From contig OW240912.1 of the NCBI GenBank assembly GCA_933207985.1, positions 367,257,667 through 367,321,666 on the forward strand: a stretch of DNA of 64,000 nucleotides, read 5' to 3'. This DNA comes from Pelobates cultripes. Its lineage: Eukaryota > Chordata > Amphibia > Anura > Pelobatidae. Below the pieces are notes generated by a model. The model saw only the letters and a program-made list of their open reading frames with translations, was not told the origin of the DNA and made no database searches. Positions within the stretch are counted from its first letter, which is position 1. Each line of letters opens with the position of its first letter. The position numbers and the translations under genes were made by a program. This document shows, in pieces, positions 1-10,715 of the stretch.

Positions 1-1153
1 GGATACTGATTGCTATGTGAAATGTTGTTTGTCTGTTGACCTATAGGAGTCAGTGTTTTGGTGTTTGTAAAACCTCATGAAAATTGTCAATGTACTTGAC
101 AGACCTGTAGGTGGCAGTGTTGATAGAACCACTGTTGATGTGAAATGTAAATTATTGTGAATTAAACCTGAAGTTGAGCCCGTGCTGGAGTTTAATTTAT
201 GGTTATGTTTAAAACAATCTTATGTGTAATTTATATTTGGCTGGTAAATTGTATATGACATGTGAAGACAGTTTTGCTGTTGACCAGTAGGGGTAAAAAA
301 TGCTGATTGTATGGTAAAAATACCCTTTACTCCAAATGCAAGGTTAACGTGAGATTTTGAGAGTGACCTGTAGGGGTCAGTGTGGTTTATGTGAAACATT
401 GTTCGTAAGCTATGCTCCAGCATTATAGTTGTATGACAGGGAAACAAACAGTGCCCGTTCGACAATATACAATATGTGAACATAATAGCTTAATAACAGT
501 CATTGTAACAAACCAAAGTTCTGTTCGTGGGTTGTAAACGCAAGAAACGTTTGTGTAGTACAATAGTAAAAGCATTAACTAGTTACCGTTAGGTAGAAAA
601 TTGCACGAACCGTGAGCTTGGTATGTCAGGGAAACAAAACAAAACGAGCAGTGAGATTCGAAATGCACGCACAGAATTGCATAGTATGTTTAGGCAATTG
701 AAACAGAATGTGTTCCCGTTTGGGAGTATGCTAATGCTCGAAATGAGCCAGTGACCGATATAAACAAGGGAATTTAAACGAATGATATGCATGAACATGC
801 AATGGTTTTAGAACAGACTTAGACAAAATGCATCCGTAAAGTGAGGACCTGACCCGTGCATGGTGCCGTGGGACTGATGCCTGGCGTAACGGGTAGGTTG
901 ACTTACGGTTTGTGAGTCACTTGGACACCATCCACTGCGATGGATTGAAGAAAGAAGGTGGTAAGCTGGAAAAGCCTGTGGCTGGATTTGGGACACAGCT
1001 CAGCTTAGAAAACCTCATGGAGTAATCAGGTAAAATGGCGTCTGGATCATTCTGATGCTGACCTCAAGTGATATGAGTCAGGTAAGGGTTGTCCCTTATA
1101 TAGGGGAGTGATTTAATTTAAGCACCTCCCACAAAGATAGGCCAAAAGGCCCT

Positions 1154-1154
<1 letters not shown>

Positions 1155-1205
<51 letters not shown>
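1155..1205. repeat. (TA)n microsatellite with inverted flanks
   Basis: About 50 bases of alternating TA. It is flanked by AGGCCAAAAGGCC on the left and GGCCGTTTGGCCT on the right, which are imperfect inverse complements, so the tract sits at the tip of a potential cruciform. The same arrangement occurs at about 29037-29088 in the second duplicate. Confidence 0.85.
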
Positions 1206-1206
<1 letters not shown>

Positions 1207-1240
1207 GTATTAAGGCCGTTTGGCCTGTCTTTTATATATT

Positions 1241-1452
1241 ACAAACTTCCTTGCACTCATGCTTGCAGTTCCTTCTGCTTTGCCTATAGGCTTGCCAGGT
1301 TCCAGTCCTTTTAGGGATATTGATGTAGATAAGTTGAAAATGCAGGCTGCACTCACGGACTTTTAAATTCAATAATATTTATTTCATCAAACAAGTAGAT
1401 AAATCAACGTTTCGGTCCTCACAGGGACCTTCCTCCGGATCAAGTGACAGGA
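1241..1452 (-). mobile_element. Penelope-like element UTR fragment
   Basis: No coding sequence. The stretch resembles the untranslated/pLTR part of vertebrate Penelope-like elements: an AT-rich lead with ATTTATTTCATCAAAC, then on the minus strand a hammerhead-like block ending GGACCGAAACGTTG. The family call rests on this block and on similarity to the UTR of the PLE at 59.9-62.0 kb. A second copy is at about 29140-29340 in the duplicate. Confidence 0.5.
1409..1438 (-). ncRNA. Hammerhead-ribozyme-like motif, degenerate
   Basis: On the minus strand a CCGGAGGA block (in the place of the hammerhead CUGAUGA box) is followed by a hairpin with stem GGTCC/GGACC and then GAAAC. The spacing matches the minimal hammerheads reported in Penelope-like elements. 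The CUGAUGA box carries substitutions, so activity is doubtful. It is duplicated at 29292-29321. Confidence 0.4.
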
Positions 1453-4043
1453 TCTCTCTCTCTCTCTCTATATCTATATCTATATCTATATAATACTCCA
1501 ATCAAATATTATATACTGAAAATCAAGGATTTAATTATTTAGTGTAAATCTATTTTTTGTTTACATATTAGTACAAACAAGAGGTATGATATACATGTAT
1601 GTAGTGATAGGTGTGATATACAAAAGAGTTATTCACTAAAGTGAGAACTTGACAGTGAATTCAGGGTGATTTTTTTTAAATTTAAGAATGACAAACACAC
1701 AGCCACTGGCACAGTGACAACAGCACTCAATGTCACACATATTCTCTGACACACACACACACACTGACACAAGCACTCACTAACACACCTGGGACCAGGC
1801 TGGAGGAATCTCCCATTGTTCCTGTAGGCCAGTCCAGCCCTGCTTCTCTAAGAGAAGCATTAAAGCTATGAGAAGCACTGAACATGTTTGGTGTTATCAT
1901 TCTGTGTGTAATAACACTAAATGGAAAGACATTTGAAAGTTTAAATTATTCAATGAGAATCCATCTTTAGTGACTAGATAAGGCTGCATTTATGTTTCTG
2001 TGTATATATGTGTGGATGAAAAAAAGATATCATGGTTGAACAAAATGATAGCAAAAATGCCCAAACTTGTTTGGTTCTTAATGCATTGCAAAACTTACAG
2101 ACTTTGGGCTTGACTTACAGACTGTTGACTGTATTGCATGTATTATGTATGTGTGTTCACTAGCTGTAGAAGCAACATTAAAATTGATATAATGAATACA
2201 AACATTTCAATTTATCGGATAAAAGGCTCAGGTGTAAAATAGACATTCTACAAAATCTAGATAGTTTTTGCAACAGCTTTTTTCATAAAACTAAAATTGC
2301 TTCACAGATGCACCACTTTCTGCTCACTTAGTCTTTGTTTCACCGATCAGCCATCCATAACAAAGTCACTTCAAAGAAATATTTGCAATTTAATTGCCAT
2401 CTATGATTTCCTCTAGCTGAGAAACAGTTTGAAGAATGAAAAAAATGTTTTCATTAATTAAATGTTTTCTAGCTGTGTGGAAAATAAATGTATCTTAATA
2501 AAATGTTAACAAACATGATTTAAAATGATTAAGATTAAATATGGTGATTATTTTATTATTAGAAAAATCAGTAAACCATTTTCAAGACTTTCATCGTTTT
2601 TATGAATTATTTAAATAGTGATGAAACAATGTTACATTTGCAAGTTAACTATGTGGGCTAACATTAATTAGTGCCGGCATCTACTTAGATAGTGCTGTTG
2701 AACAAAATACAGAGTAGGTCACTATTTGGAACCACTCACATACCTGAAAGATGCTTAAAGACGGACCACCGCTTCCTTGAATTTTTAACAGAATGTTTAC
2801 TAGTTCCATTTAAATAACACATATTGATTTGTGAAACAGGAAATAGATAATGAAATATAGAAATACATCATCGTATTTACTTCTGTCTGACCACTGGCTC
2901 TCTGTCAATCATTGTTATAAACGCAGCCCTTTACGCATGTCACTCACCATAGAAAAGATAGAGAAACAGAAAAGAGTGGGGGAGATATGTCTGAAAGTGT
3001 ATTTTATAGATTTTCAAAATATGTTCTAATTTATTAAATAAGCATTCCAACGATAAAAAAAATATACTTGGATATTACATTTGGGTTGCTCCTTGACTAG
3101 ACTAGATGCTAGGTACCCTCCCATATACGCATAAAAGGTGATTGCCATAAATGCAGCAATCAGATACCGCAATCACAAAAAAATTGCATGATAGTATGCT
3201 TCTAATCTGAAAGCTTTAGAATACTGTGTTATATCGTGTTCCAAATCTGACTTCCAGGGTGAATCAGAAAACCCTCCTAGCTGTCACCTAGGAGGGCATG
3301 GGGTGTGCCTAAATTAATTCATAAAAGTGACAATCTTTTTCTTGACATAGTACTTTTAGGAATTGGGACATGGGTACCTCCTGTTAACTCCTAAAGCACT
3401 TTAGCAAATTCTTAAAAAATAATCTGAAAAATGCCACCTTTCTTGTTTGCACATCTCGATAATTTTCTTGGGCCTCCATAATTATGTACCATTAACTAAG
3501 AATACTGGGCCGATATTCTTCATGTAATTTGCCTCGAAATTAAAGTTTAGGATGAGAATACCAGAAATACAGTAATTTTAGGTAAAAATAAAACTTCACA
3601 TTTTAATAACTGGAATTTGCTTAACAAAACAATACAATGAAATTACGTCAGAAATTATTATTCATACCAGAAAAAAACAAAAAAAACCCGAAAATCTTGA
3701 TATCTATTGGTTGGAGGTCAGTGCGAGGTTTATTCACTAAACCTTAGGCAAAAAGTGAAAATTTATAAACATTTTTCCACTCAACTATAGTCACAGCTTG
3801 GCCATTTTACTCTGAATTTTACCATGCTACTTTCAATTCACTGTAGTTGTTTTTAGTAAATTAACCTCTGGGTAACTCAAAGAAAAAAATTCAAATTATC
3901 CCACAACTGTCCTTGTACGTGGATAATTGGCTTGTGTGGTCATCTCAGGAGATGTATCCACACCACACAACTTCAACAATGAAGTAGTACTTTCTTACTT
4001 TTGTCACTGGCCTATATTGTTATTTTTTCTTATTCTACCCTAC

Positions 4044-5136
4044 TGTTACGACACGTACCGTCGGGTAGATGAAGCCGCCGTTTAGGCAATAATCCCCTTC
4101 TCCAGAAATGCAGTTTAAATCCAGCCGATCGCCAAACTCCCGAACGAAGTCCACGAACACGGCAACTCCCGATCAGCCAAACAGTCGAACGCCTTCCACA
4201 GCTAGAAATAACGAAAGCGCTGTCCCAGTAATAATTCCCCCACAAACGAGACCAAGCTCCGTCTTGAGGGTCAAATGAAGTTCTGTTTAATGGGGGCTAC
4301 CTGCCCGGTATTTATGCAGGTCTCCACAAGGTGGACACTCCCCGAGGGGACCTTGTGGAAGACTGTAAAACATATTGGACAGTAGCCAATCGCAGTGGCT
4401 TCAATAATAGCCCTTCCCATCTGGCCCATAATTCCGTCTTCTCTACCTCGGAGATAATTGGGAAGAAACCTAATTATCTCTCAAGGTAGAGACAATCGCC
4501 ATCTTGAAATACAATAACAAAAATACATTAAAATACATAACGACAGAAATACCGAATGCATATGGTTCGTGTAACGTATCCCCAGACAGCCTGGATCTGA
4601 GGGCATGTTTTCACCGAACAGCGCTCAGATCCGATGTATCTAGTCGAATCGCCATGGAGTCAAAGTCTTTCACCAGTCCTTCGGTATACGAATGACTCCA
4701 TGGGATGGCTGTCGGGGTAAAAGTCCATACGAATGAATAAAACTCCCGAACGACCGACGTTCGCATGCCTTGTCGAAAAGGAAGGTAGGCAGCAGCTTTT
4801 CAGCGGTGTTCGGTAGTTTAAGTGTCCGTTTTTAGTTCCATACAGTTTGTACCGAACACCGCTCTGTGTTCGTATGTCCCAAAATGGCCGCTGCCTCGTG
4901 GTCGACATGCGAACGACGACCACCCGTACGAATGGAATGGAGAGGTGTCTGCGGTTAACCACAACGTTCTAATTGGGGCCAAGAGGTTAACCAGCAGCAC
5001 ACTCCTCTCCTGGGTGGTCGTTCGTTCGGTAGTTTCAATCGGCATTTTGCAAATTACACGAACGGGGGTATATGAACAGGCAATTCCGCGAACAAAGGGA
5101 AACAGACGAACCAACAATGCAGATGAATCTGTCACA
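4044..5136 (-). repeat. 3' LTR of the Gmr1-like element
   Basis: 1093 bp, starting TGTGACAG and ending GTAACA on the minus strand (TG...CA). It matches the LTR at 9667-10718 except for about five or six substitutions and a 41 bp segment (about 4684-4724) absent from the other LTR. The indel lies between two copies of the short repeat ATACGAATGA, as expected for replication slippage. A TATA-like GCATAAATACC lies on the minus strand near 4310-4320. Confidence 0.95.
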
Positions 5137-5139
5137 CGG

Positions 5140-5149
5140 CTCCCCCCTT
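5140..5149 (-). other. Polypurine tract of the Gmr1-like element
   Basis: On the minus strand AAGGGGGGAG lies a few bases upstream of the 3' LTR. This is the expected position and composition for the plus-strand primer of an LTR retrotransposon. Confidence 0.8.
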
Positions 5150-5209
5150 GTGGGACACTCCGGCAGACCCGGCTTGACCCTTTAGCGGGTCAACGTGGGG
5201 ATGACCGGA

Positions 5210-7174
5210 CTAAGATGGGGTGAGGATGTCGGTTTGCCTGGACAATCCATCTGCGTTCCCATTCTGCTTACCGGGTCGATAAGTGATGGTGAAGTTATAT
5301 GGCTGTAGTGCTAAACTCCACCTCAGCAGTCTGCCATTGTCTCCAGAGACCCGGTTAAGCCAGACAAGGGGATTGTGGTCCGTCACAAGGGAAAATTCCT
5401 GTCCATATAAATACGGGCTTAGCTTCTTCAATGCCCACACCAGAGCCAAACATTCCTTCTCCACTGCCGCATAACTCACTTCCCTGGGTAACAGCTTCCT
5501 GCTGAGATATGCGACAGGGTGCTCTCCTCCATCTTCCCCGACCTGGCTCAGCACAGCCCCCAGTCCATACATGGAAGCATCTGTATGGACGAGAAAACGT
5601 TTGTTAGGGACTGGGGCAGCCAGGACAGGGGCATTCACAAGAGCTTGTTTGAGTGCTTGGAACGCAGCTTCACAAGCCGGAGACCACAGGACCTGCTTAG
5701 GAAGATTTTTCTTGGTCAAGTCAGTCAGGGGTTTAGCAATAGAGCTGTAGTCGGGGACGAAGCGTCTATAGTACCCTGCTGTCCCTAGGAAGGCTAACAC
5801 CTGGGTCTTGGTGATAGGTGTGGGCCAGTTGGCAACTGCCTCTATCTTGGCTGGCTCTGGCCTCTGGCTCCCACACCCTACTCTGTGACCCAGGTACTGC
5901 ACTTCAGCCATGCCTAAATGGCACTTCTCTGGCTTCAATGTCAGGCCAGCGGCCCGAATCTTGTCCAGCACCACCCCTACATGTACTAGGTGTTCTTCCC
6001 AGGACTCACTGTAGATCGCAATGTCATCCAGGTATGCACAAGCAAATTCCTGGAATCCATCAAGAAGTCTATCCACCATGCGCTGGAAGGTAGCCGGGGC
6101 ATTCTTCATCCCAAATGGCATGACCTTAAATTGGTACAGGCCAAATGGGGTGACGAAGGCCGACTTGGGGATAGCATCCTCGGCCAGGGGAATCTGCCAG
6201 TAGCCTTTGCACAGGTCTATGGTGGTCAGATAGCGTCCCCTGGCAATGCGATCTAACAATTCGTCTACCCGGGGCATCGGGTAGGCGTCAGTGGTGGTCC
6301 GCTCATTGAGACGCCTGTAGTCCACACAGAACCGGGTGGTCCCATCCTTCTTGGGCACCAGGACTACAGGCGAGGCCCAAGGGCTATCGGAGTGTTCGAT
6401 GACCCCCAGCTGGGTCATCTCCTGTATCTCCTTCTGCATTCCTTCCCGGACTGCTTCAGGGATACGGTAAGGGGGTTGTCGCAGAGGGTTCTGTCCAGGG
6501 GTTTCTACCTTGTGTACAGCTAGGGTAGTGTAACCAGGTTCTTGGGAGAAGGTCGCCTGCTTTTCCCACAAAAGCTGTCTTGCCTGGCCCTTCTCGGTAG
6601 CGCTCAATCTGTCCCCTAGCTGTACTAGGCTAGTAAGATCCGTCTGGGGGTCCCTCTCTAACAGGTCTGGCAAGGGTAAACTTTCTGTATCATCTGCAGC
6701 AGGGGCACATACTGCAGCGACATTCTCCGGTCTCTCCTGATACTCCTTTAGCATGTTCACATGGAAGGATCGCTGGATCCTTTCATCTGAACAGCTGGCT
6801 ATAAGGTAGGTAGTATCACATATCTGTGCTAACACCTTATACGGGCCCTGCCAAGATGCCTGCATCTTGTTCGCCTTCACAGGTTTGAGTACTAACACTT
6901 TCTGCCCAACCTGGAAGACTCGCTGTCGGGCACCCCGATCGTACCACCTCTTCTGTCTCCCCTGAGCCACCTGGAGATTCTCCCTTACCATTAGGGACAG
7001 TTTCTCCATGCGGTCCCGGAGTTCCAGAACATATGGTACTATGGGGGTCCCTTCCTGCTCTGTCTCCCCCTCCCAGTGGCCTCTAATGAGATCTAGGGGT
7101 CCGCGGACCCTTCTCCCATATAGCAACTCAAAGGGGGAGAACCCAGGATTCCTGGGGCACCTCTCTGTAGGCAA
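5210..7174 (-). CDS. pol: Pol C-terminal half: integrase GPY/F module, reverse transcriptase, RNase H
   Basis: 654 codons open without a stop. Residues 1-150 are the C-terminal integrase region, with the gypsy GPY/F-type motif WQGPYKVL near 108-115. RT follows at about 230-430, with FCVDYRRLN (282-290), TTIDLCKGYWQ (317-327) and the catalytic YLDD at 381-384. RNase H follows at about 525-645, with HTDAS (530-534), VEKECLA (571-577) and VTDHN (597-601). The protein ends shortly after RNase H, with no integrase downstream. The listed start is not a real initiation site: it follows a frameshift near 7146-7150, where the chain continues from the upstream frame ending 7128. All visible RT and RNase H catalytic residues are present, so decay is slight. 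Confidence 0.92.
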   Translation of the reverse strand: MPTERCPRNPGFSPFELLYGRRVRGPLDLIRGHWEGETEQEGTPIVPYVLELRDRMEKLSLMVRENLQVAQGRQKRWYDRGARQRVFQVGQKVLVLKPVKANKMQASWQGPYKVLAQICDTTYLIASCSDERIQRSFHVNMLKEYQERPENVAAVCAPAADDTESLPLPDLLERDPQTDLTSLVQLGDRLSATEKGQARQLLWEKQATFSQEPGYTTLAVHKVETPGQNPLRQPPYRIPEAVREGMQKEIQEMTQLGVIEHSDSPWASPVVLVPKKDGTTRFCVDYRRLNERTTTDAYPMPRVDELLDRIARGRYLTTIDLCKGYWQIPLAEDAIPKSAFVTPFGLYQFKVMPFGMKNAPATFQRMVDRLLDGFQEFACAYLDDIAIYSESWEEHLVHVGVVLDKIRAAGLTLKPEKCHLGMAEVQYLGHRVGCGSQRPEPAKIEAVANWPTPITKTQVLAFLGTAGYYRRFVPDYSSIAKPLTDLTKKNLPKQVLWSPACEAAFQALKQALVNAPVLAAPVPNKRFLVHTDASMYGLGAVLSQVGEDGGEHPVAYLSRKLLPREVSYAAVEKECLALVWALKKLSPYLYGQEFSLVTDHNPLVWLNRVSGDNGRLLRWSLALQPYNFTITYRPGKQNGNADGLSRQTDILTPS

Positions 7175-8510
7175 ACAACAGATGAGGCAGGAATCGCTCC
7201 CAGTCTCTGCAAGTGTCAGAAAAGGTCCTCAGCATCTGTTTGAGGGTGCCATTAAATCGCTCGCAGAGACCGTTAGTCTGTGGATGGTAAGGTGAGCTAA
7301 GCAGCGGTTTAATACCGCACACCTTCCACAGTTGCTGGGTGAGCACAGCGGTGAATTGGGTTCCCTGGTCAGAGAGAATCTCTTGAGGGAACCCGACTCT
7401 GGTAAAAATCCTAACCAGGGCATCAGCAACTGTCTCTGCCTCTATATTAGACAGCGCTACTGCCTCTGGATAGCGAGTGGCATAATCCACCACGGTGAGA
7501 ATATATTTCTTACCGGATGGACTAGCCCTAGCCAGTGGACCCACAATGTCAACGGCTATGCGGGCAAAGGGCTCCCCAATGATAGGCATAGACATAAGCC
7601 TAGCTCTTGGGTGGTCCCCCCGCTTTCCTATCCGTTGACATGTGTCACACATACTGCAGTATGTCCGCACAGCCTGATTGAAGTTTGGCCAAAAAAAGTT
7701 CTGCATGATCCTATAAGCTGTGCGGCGGGAACCTAGATGTCCAGCTAACGGAACATCATGCCCTATCCGCAGAATCTCCTGCCGGTATTTCGCGGGCACT
7801 ACCAGCTGTCGATTCAGCGGAGGGGCAACACTCTTCGGGGAAAGCTTGGGGATCCTATACAACCTGTCCCCCACCCACTCATACCGTTCCCCATCTAATC
7901 CTTCCTCTCCAGTATCTGCTCTGTCCCTATACTTCTGGAGGGTCGAATCTGTCTGAGTTTCCCTCCCAAACTCCTCTGGGGAATCCCAGCTAACAAAGGT
8001 CGGTTCTAGGGTACCAGTCGGGGACTCGGTTCTTACCTGGGTCTCAGCAGCAGGTGGGCTGGTTCCAGCAGCACGGGTCTGGGCACGGGTAGTCACTGGG
8101 TTGATAGCGGCAGGTCCCATTGGAGCATAAGCGGACACCAAAGGGGCCAAGTCATTTCCAAGCAAAACATCGGCCGGTAAGTCTTTCATGACCCCCACAT
8201 TCACGTGTCCAGAGCCCACCCCCCAATCCAAGTGAACCCGGGCAACCGGTAAACGAAACACCGCACCTCCCGCCACCCTCACTGCCACAGTATCTCCAGT
8301 GTGCTGGTGTTCTGAAACAAGGTTCTTTTGGAGCAAAGTCATAGTGGCTCCGGTGTCTCTCAGACCAATTACTGCTTTGCCATTCAGTTTAACGGTCTGT
8401 CTATGCTGTTGACGGTTATCCTGCTGCGCTGCTTGCACTGGATCCGCCTCATGTAATATACCCCAAAATTCCTCCTGCTCCAGACAGTGAGCGGAGGGTT
8501 GGGGTGGCTG
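7128..8510 (-). CDS. pol: Pol N-terminal half: aspartic protease and integrase core
   Basis: Read from just after the gag stop; this frame is the same as the end of gag. In the 436-residue stretch counted from the GTG at 8438, the protease motif RDTGAT (D28-T29-G30) comes first and a VLLGNDLA motif marks the protease end. The integrase zinc finger has H227, H234, C264 and C267. The catalytic triad is D297 (AVDIVGP), D357 (SDQGTQF) and E393 (CERFNG), a D,D-35-E spacing. Integrase is thus encoded upstream of RT. The frame ends at a stop after AYREVPQES because of a small indel near 7146-7150; the next frame resumes directly with integrase sequence. Confidence 0.92.
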   Translation of the reverse strand, partial: QPPQPSAHCLEQEEFWGILHEADPVQAAQQDNRQQHRQTVKLNGKAVIGLRDTGATMTLLQKNLVSEHQHTGDTVAVRVAGGAVFRLPVARVHLDWGVGSGHVNVGVMKDLPADVLLGNDLAPLVSAYAPMGPAAINPVTTRAQTRAAGTSPPAAETQVRTESPTGTLEPTFVSWDSPEEFGRETQTDSTLQKYRDRADTGEEGLDGERYEWVGDRLYRIPKLSPKSVAPPLNRQLVVPAKYRQEILRIGHDVPLAGHLGSRRTAYRIMQNFFWPNFNQAVRTYCSMCDTCQRIGKRGDHPRARLMSMPIIGEPFARIAVDIVGPLARASPSGKKYILTVVDYATRYPEAVALSNIEAETVADALVRIFTRVGFPQEILSDQGTQFTAVLTQQLWKVCGIKPLLSSPYHPQTNGLCERFNGTLKQMLRTFSDTCRDWERFLPHLLFAYREVPQESWVLPL

Positions 8511-8513
8511 CTA
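8505..8513 (-). promoter_or_regulatory. Candidate leaky gag stop (UAG-CAG-CCA)
   Basis: Gag ends with TAG at 8513-8511 on the minus strand. The next two codons are CAG and CCA, matching the UAG-CAR-YYA context that promotes stop-codon readthrough in several RNA viruses. The frame stays open into the protease, so readthrough would yield Gag-Pol without frameshifting. Whether it is ancestral or a chance nonsense mutation cannot be decided from one copy. Confidence 0.5.
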
Positions 8514-9601
8514 ATTTCCGCCGGCTGGTCTTCTCCACGACTGGGCTTGGCTCCAATTGTTTAATGGGCACTCGGGTCGCTTGTGCCCCAACTGCTTACA
8601 CCCGTAGCAACGGATCGGCTGATAGTAATCTCGGGCGTTGAACCGGGCTGGCTGAACGTAATTGTTCGCTGTTGGCATGGTGGGGGTGCGTTGTGCTGGG
8701 TGTTGATACACTGCAGAGGTTGGAGGGGCTGCTGGTTTGTACTCCACTCGGGTAGGGACCTTGGCTGCTGTCTGGTCCAGTTTTCTGGCGTCAGTGTACT
8801 CATCAGCCAGACGAGCAGCTTCGGGTAAGGTAGCGGGTTTGCGGTCCCTAACCCACTCTCTGACTCCTACAGGTAAGCGGTCAAAACAGTGCTCCAACAA
8901 AAACACTTGCAGCACCTCTTCCCCAGTTACCGCTTGGCACCCTGCCATCCAGTGGGCTGCGGTGCGGTGTACTCAGCATGCCCACTCCATGTAAGAATCA
9001 CCAGCCTGCTTGTTAGTGTCCCGGAATCGCCGTCGGTATGCCTCCGGGGTCACAGCATATCTGGCCAACAGGGCATCTTTCACTCCTCTGGGATGGCCCG
9101 AAACGCCTCACTGGCCCGGCCGGATAACTTCCCAGAGAGGATGGGGACCCATTCTCCTGCGGGTACCTGGTGTAAGGCACATTGCCTTTCAAAATCCGCC
9201 AGAAATCCATCAATTTCCCCTTCGGCTTCTACAAAGTTCCGAAATGCAGCAAAAGGTACTTTTCTCCTTCCATTATTATTGTTATAAGGCACCTCAGCTG
9301 CTGCAGCGCCTCTTCCTTGAAGCGCCTGTTGTGCTGCTACTGCTGCTTGTACTTGCACCACGATATCTGCTGCGGGGTTGGGGCCAAAATGTGCCAGCCT
9401 GATCTGAACTGCCCGGTTAAACTGTATCTCTTCGGGTGTTAACTCCAGTATGCCAGGCACATCCGCTCCCCCCGTTCCCTGTGCTGCATCCATTTCCAAT
9501 AATATCGAAATAATCTCTCTTTTCTTGAGATTACTCGCTGATCGTCCTCTGCGTTCCAATATATCTTTAAGGGTAGCACGCCTTAACTCCTCATACTGCA
9601 T
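8511..9601 (-). pseudogene. gag: Gag of the Gmr1-like element (SCAN-like capsid, CCHC zinc knuckle), broken
   Basis: The likely start is the ATG at 9601 (MQYEELRR); an upstream TTG is in frame but not needed. The N-terminal part (to about 9085) includes a SAP-like start and an Ala/Gln-rich stretch, then capsid sequence (VPFAAFRNF, GFLADFERQC, ILSGKLSGRASEAF). A frameshift near 9083 moves the chain to the frame that reads LLARYAVTPEAY, and an in-frame TGA at 8975-8973 interrupts it. Downstream, about 9030-8800 resembles a SCAN domain: an FRD...MEW segment, then FLLEHCFDRLP, REWVRDRKP and EAARLADEY. A zinc knuckle C-x2-C-x4-H-x4-C lies at about 8611-8570. Gag would form the particle and package the RNA. 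The same gag family is at 40771-41560. Confidence 0.9.
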
Positions 9602-9645
9602 TTCCAACCTGGGATGTGTAGCTGGCCTTCTGGGCTGTAGGATTC

Positions 9646-9664
9646 ATCCCGTCGCTTGCCACCA
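9646..9664 (-). other. Primer binding site, tRNA-Leu-like
   Basis: Two bases after the 5' LTR the minus strand reads TGGTGGCAAGCGACGGGAT. This is close to the complement of the 3' end of vertebrate tRNA-Leu (AAG type, ...ATCCCACCGCTGCCA plus CCA), with one extra base and two mismatches. The second Gmr1-like element (40705-40724) has the same kind of site, which supports the assignment. Confidence 0.65.
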
Positions 9665-9666
9665 AT

Positions 9667-10715
9667 TGTTACGACACGTACCGTCGGGTAGATGAAGCCG
9701 CCGTTTAGGCAATAATCCCCTTCTCCAGAAATGCAGTTTAAATCCAGCCGATCGCCAAACTCCCGAACGAAGTCCACGAACACGGCAACTCCCGATCAGC
9801 CAAACAGTCGAACGCCTTCCACAGCTAGAAATAACGAAAGCGCTGTCCCAGTAATAATTCCCCCACAAACGAGACCAAGCTCCGTCTTGAGGGTCAAATG
9901 AAGTTCTGTTTAATGGGGGCTACCTGCCCGGTATTTATGCAGGTCTCCACAAGGTGGACACTCCCCGAGGGGACCTTGTGGAAGACTGTAAAACATATTG
10001 GACAGTAGCCAATCGCAGTGGCTTCAATAATAGCCCTTCCCATCTGGCCCATAATTCCGTCTTCTCTACCTCGGAGATAATTGGGAAGAAACCTAATTAT
10101 CTCTCAAGGTAGAGACAATCGCCATCTTGCAATACAATAACAAAAATACATTAAAATACATAACGACAGAAATACCGAATGCATATGGTTCGTGTAACGT
10201 ATCCCCAGACAGCCTGGATCTGAGGGCATGTTTTCACCGAACAGCGCTCAGATCCGATGTATCCAGTCGAATCGCCATGGAGTCAAAGTCTTTCACCAGT
10301 CCTTCGGCATACAAATGAATAAAACTCCCGAACGACCGGCGTTCGCATGCCTTGTCGAAAAGGAAGGTAGGCAGCAGCTTTTCGGCGGTGTTCGGTAGTT
10401 TAAGTGTCCGTTTTTAGTTCCATACAGTTTGTACCGAACACCGCTCTGTGTTCGTATGTCCCAAAATGGCCGCTGCCTCGTGGTCGACATGCGAACGACG
10501 ACCACCCGTACGAATGGAATGGAGAGGTGTCTGCGGTTAACCACAACGTTCTAATTGGGGCCAAGAGGTTAACCAGCAGCACACTCCTCTCCTGGGTGGT
10601 CGTTCGTTCGGTAGTTTCAATCGGCATTTTGCAAATTACACGAACGGGGGTATATGAACAGGCAATTCCGCGAACAAAGGGAAACAGACGAACCAACAAT
10701 GCAGATGAATCTGTC

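Larger units (their letters stand above)
1..4043. repeat. Segmental duplication, copy 1 (left part may lie outside the window)
   Basis: This stretch reappears at 27905-31927 in the same orientation, 27,904 bases downstream. By eye I count under 25 substitutions plus small indels; the largest is about 20 bp near 735-755, absent from copy 2. Copy 1 runs to the first base of the window, so its true left end is unknown. It ends exactly at the LTR starting at 4044, while copy 2 continues into unrelated sequence. Contents: the outer part of the region next to the Ngaro-like relic (1-1100), a TA tract, a PLE-like UTR (about 1240-1450), and 2.6 kb of AT-rich DNA (1450-4043) in which I recognise no gene. 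Confidence 0.95.

Noticed and set aside
220..996. Minus-strand frames of 60-90 residues, repeated at 28124-28879
   Set aside because: They occur in both duplicates only because the DNA is duplicated; no domain, no conserved start, and differing in small indels.
4822..5223. Frames of 100-146 residues inside both LTRs
   Set aside because: LTR sequence, present in both copies and on both strands; no coding motif.
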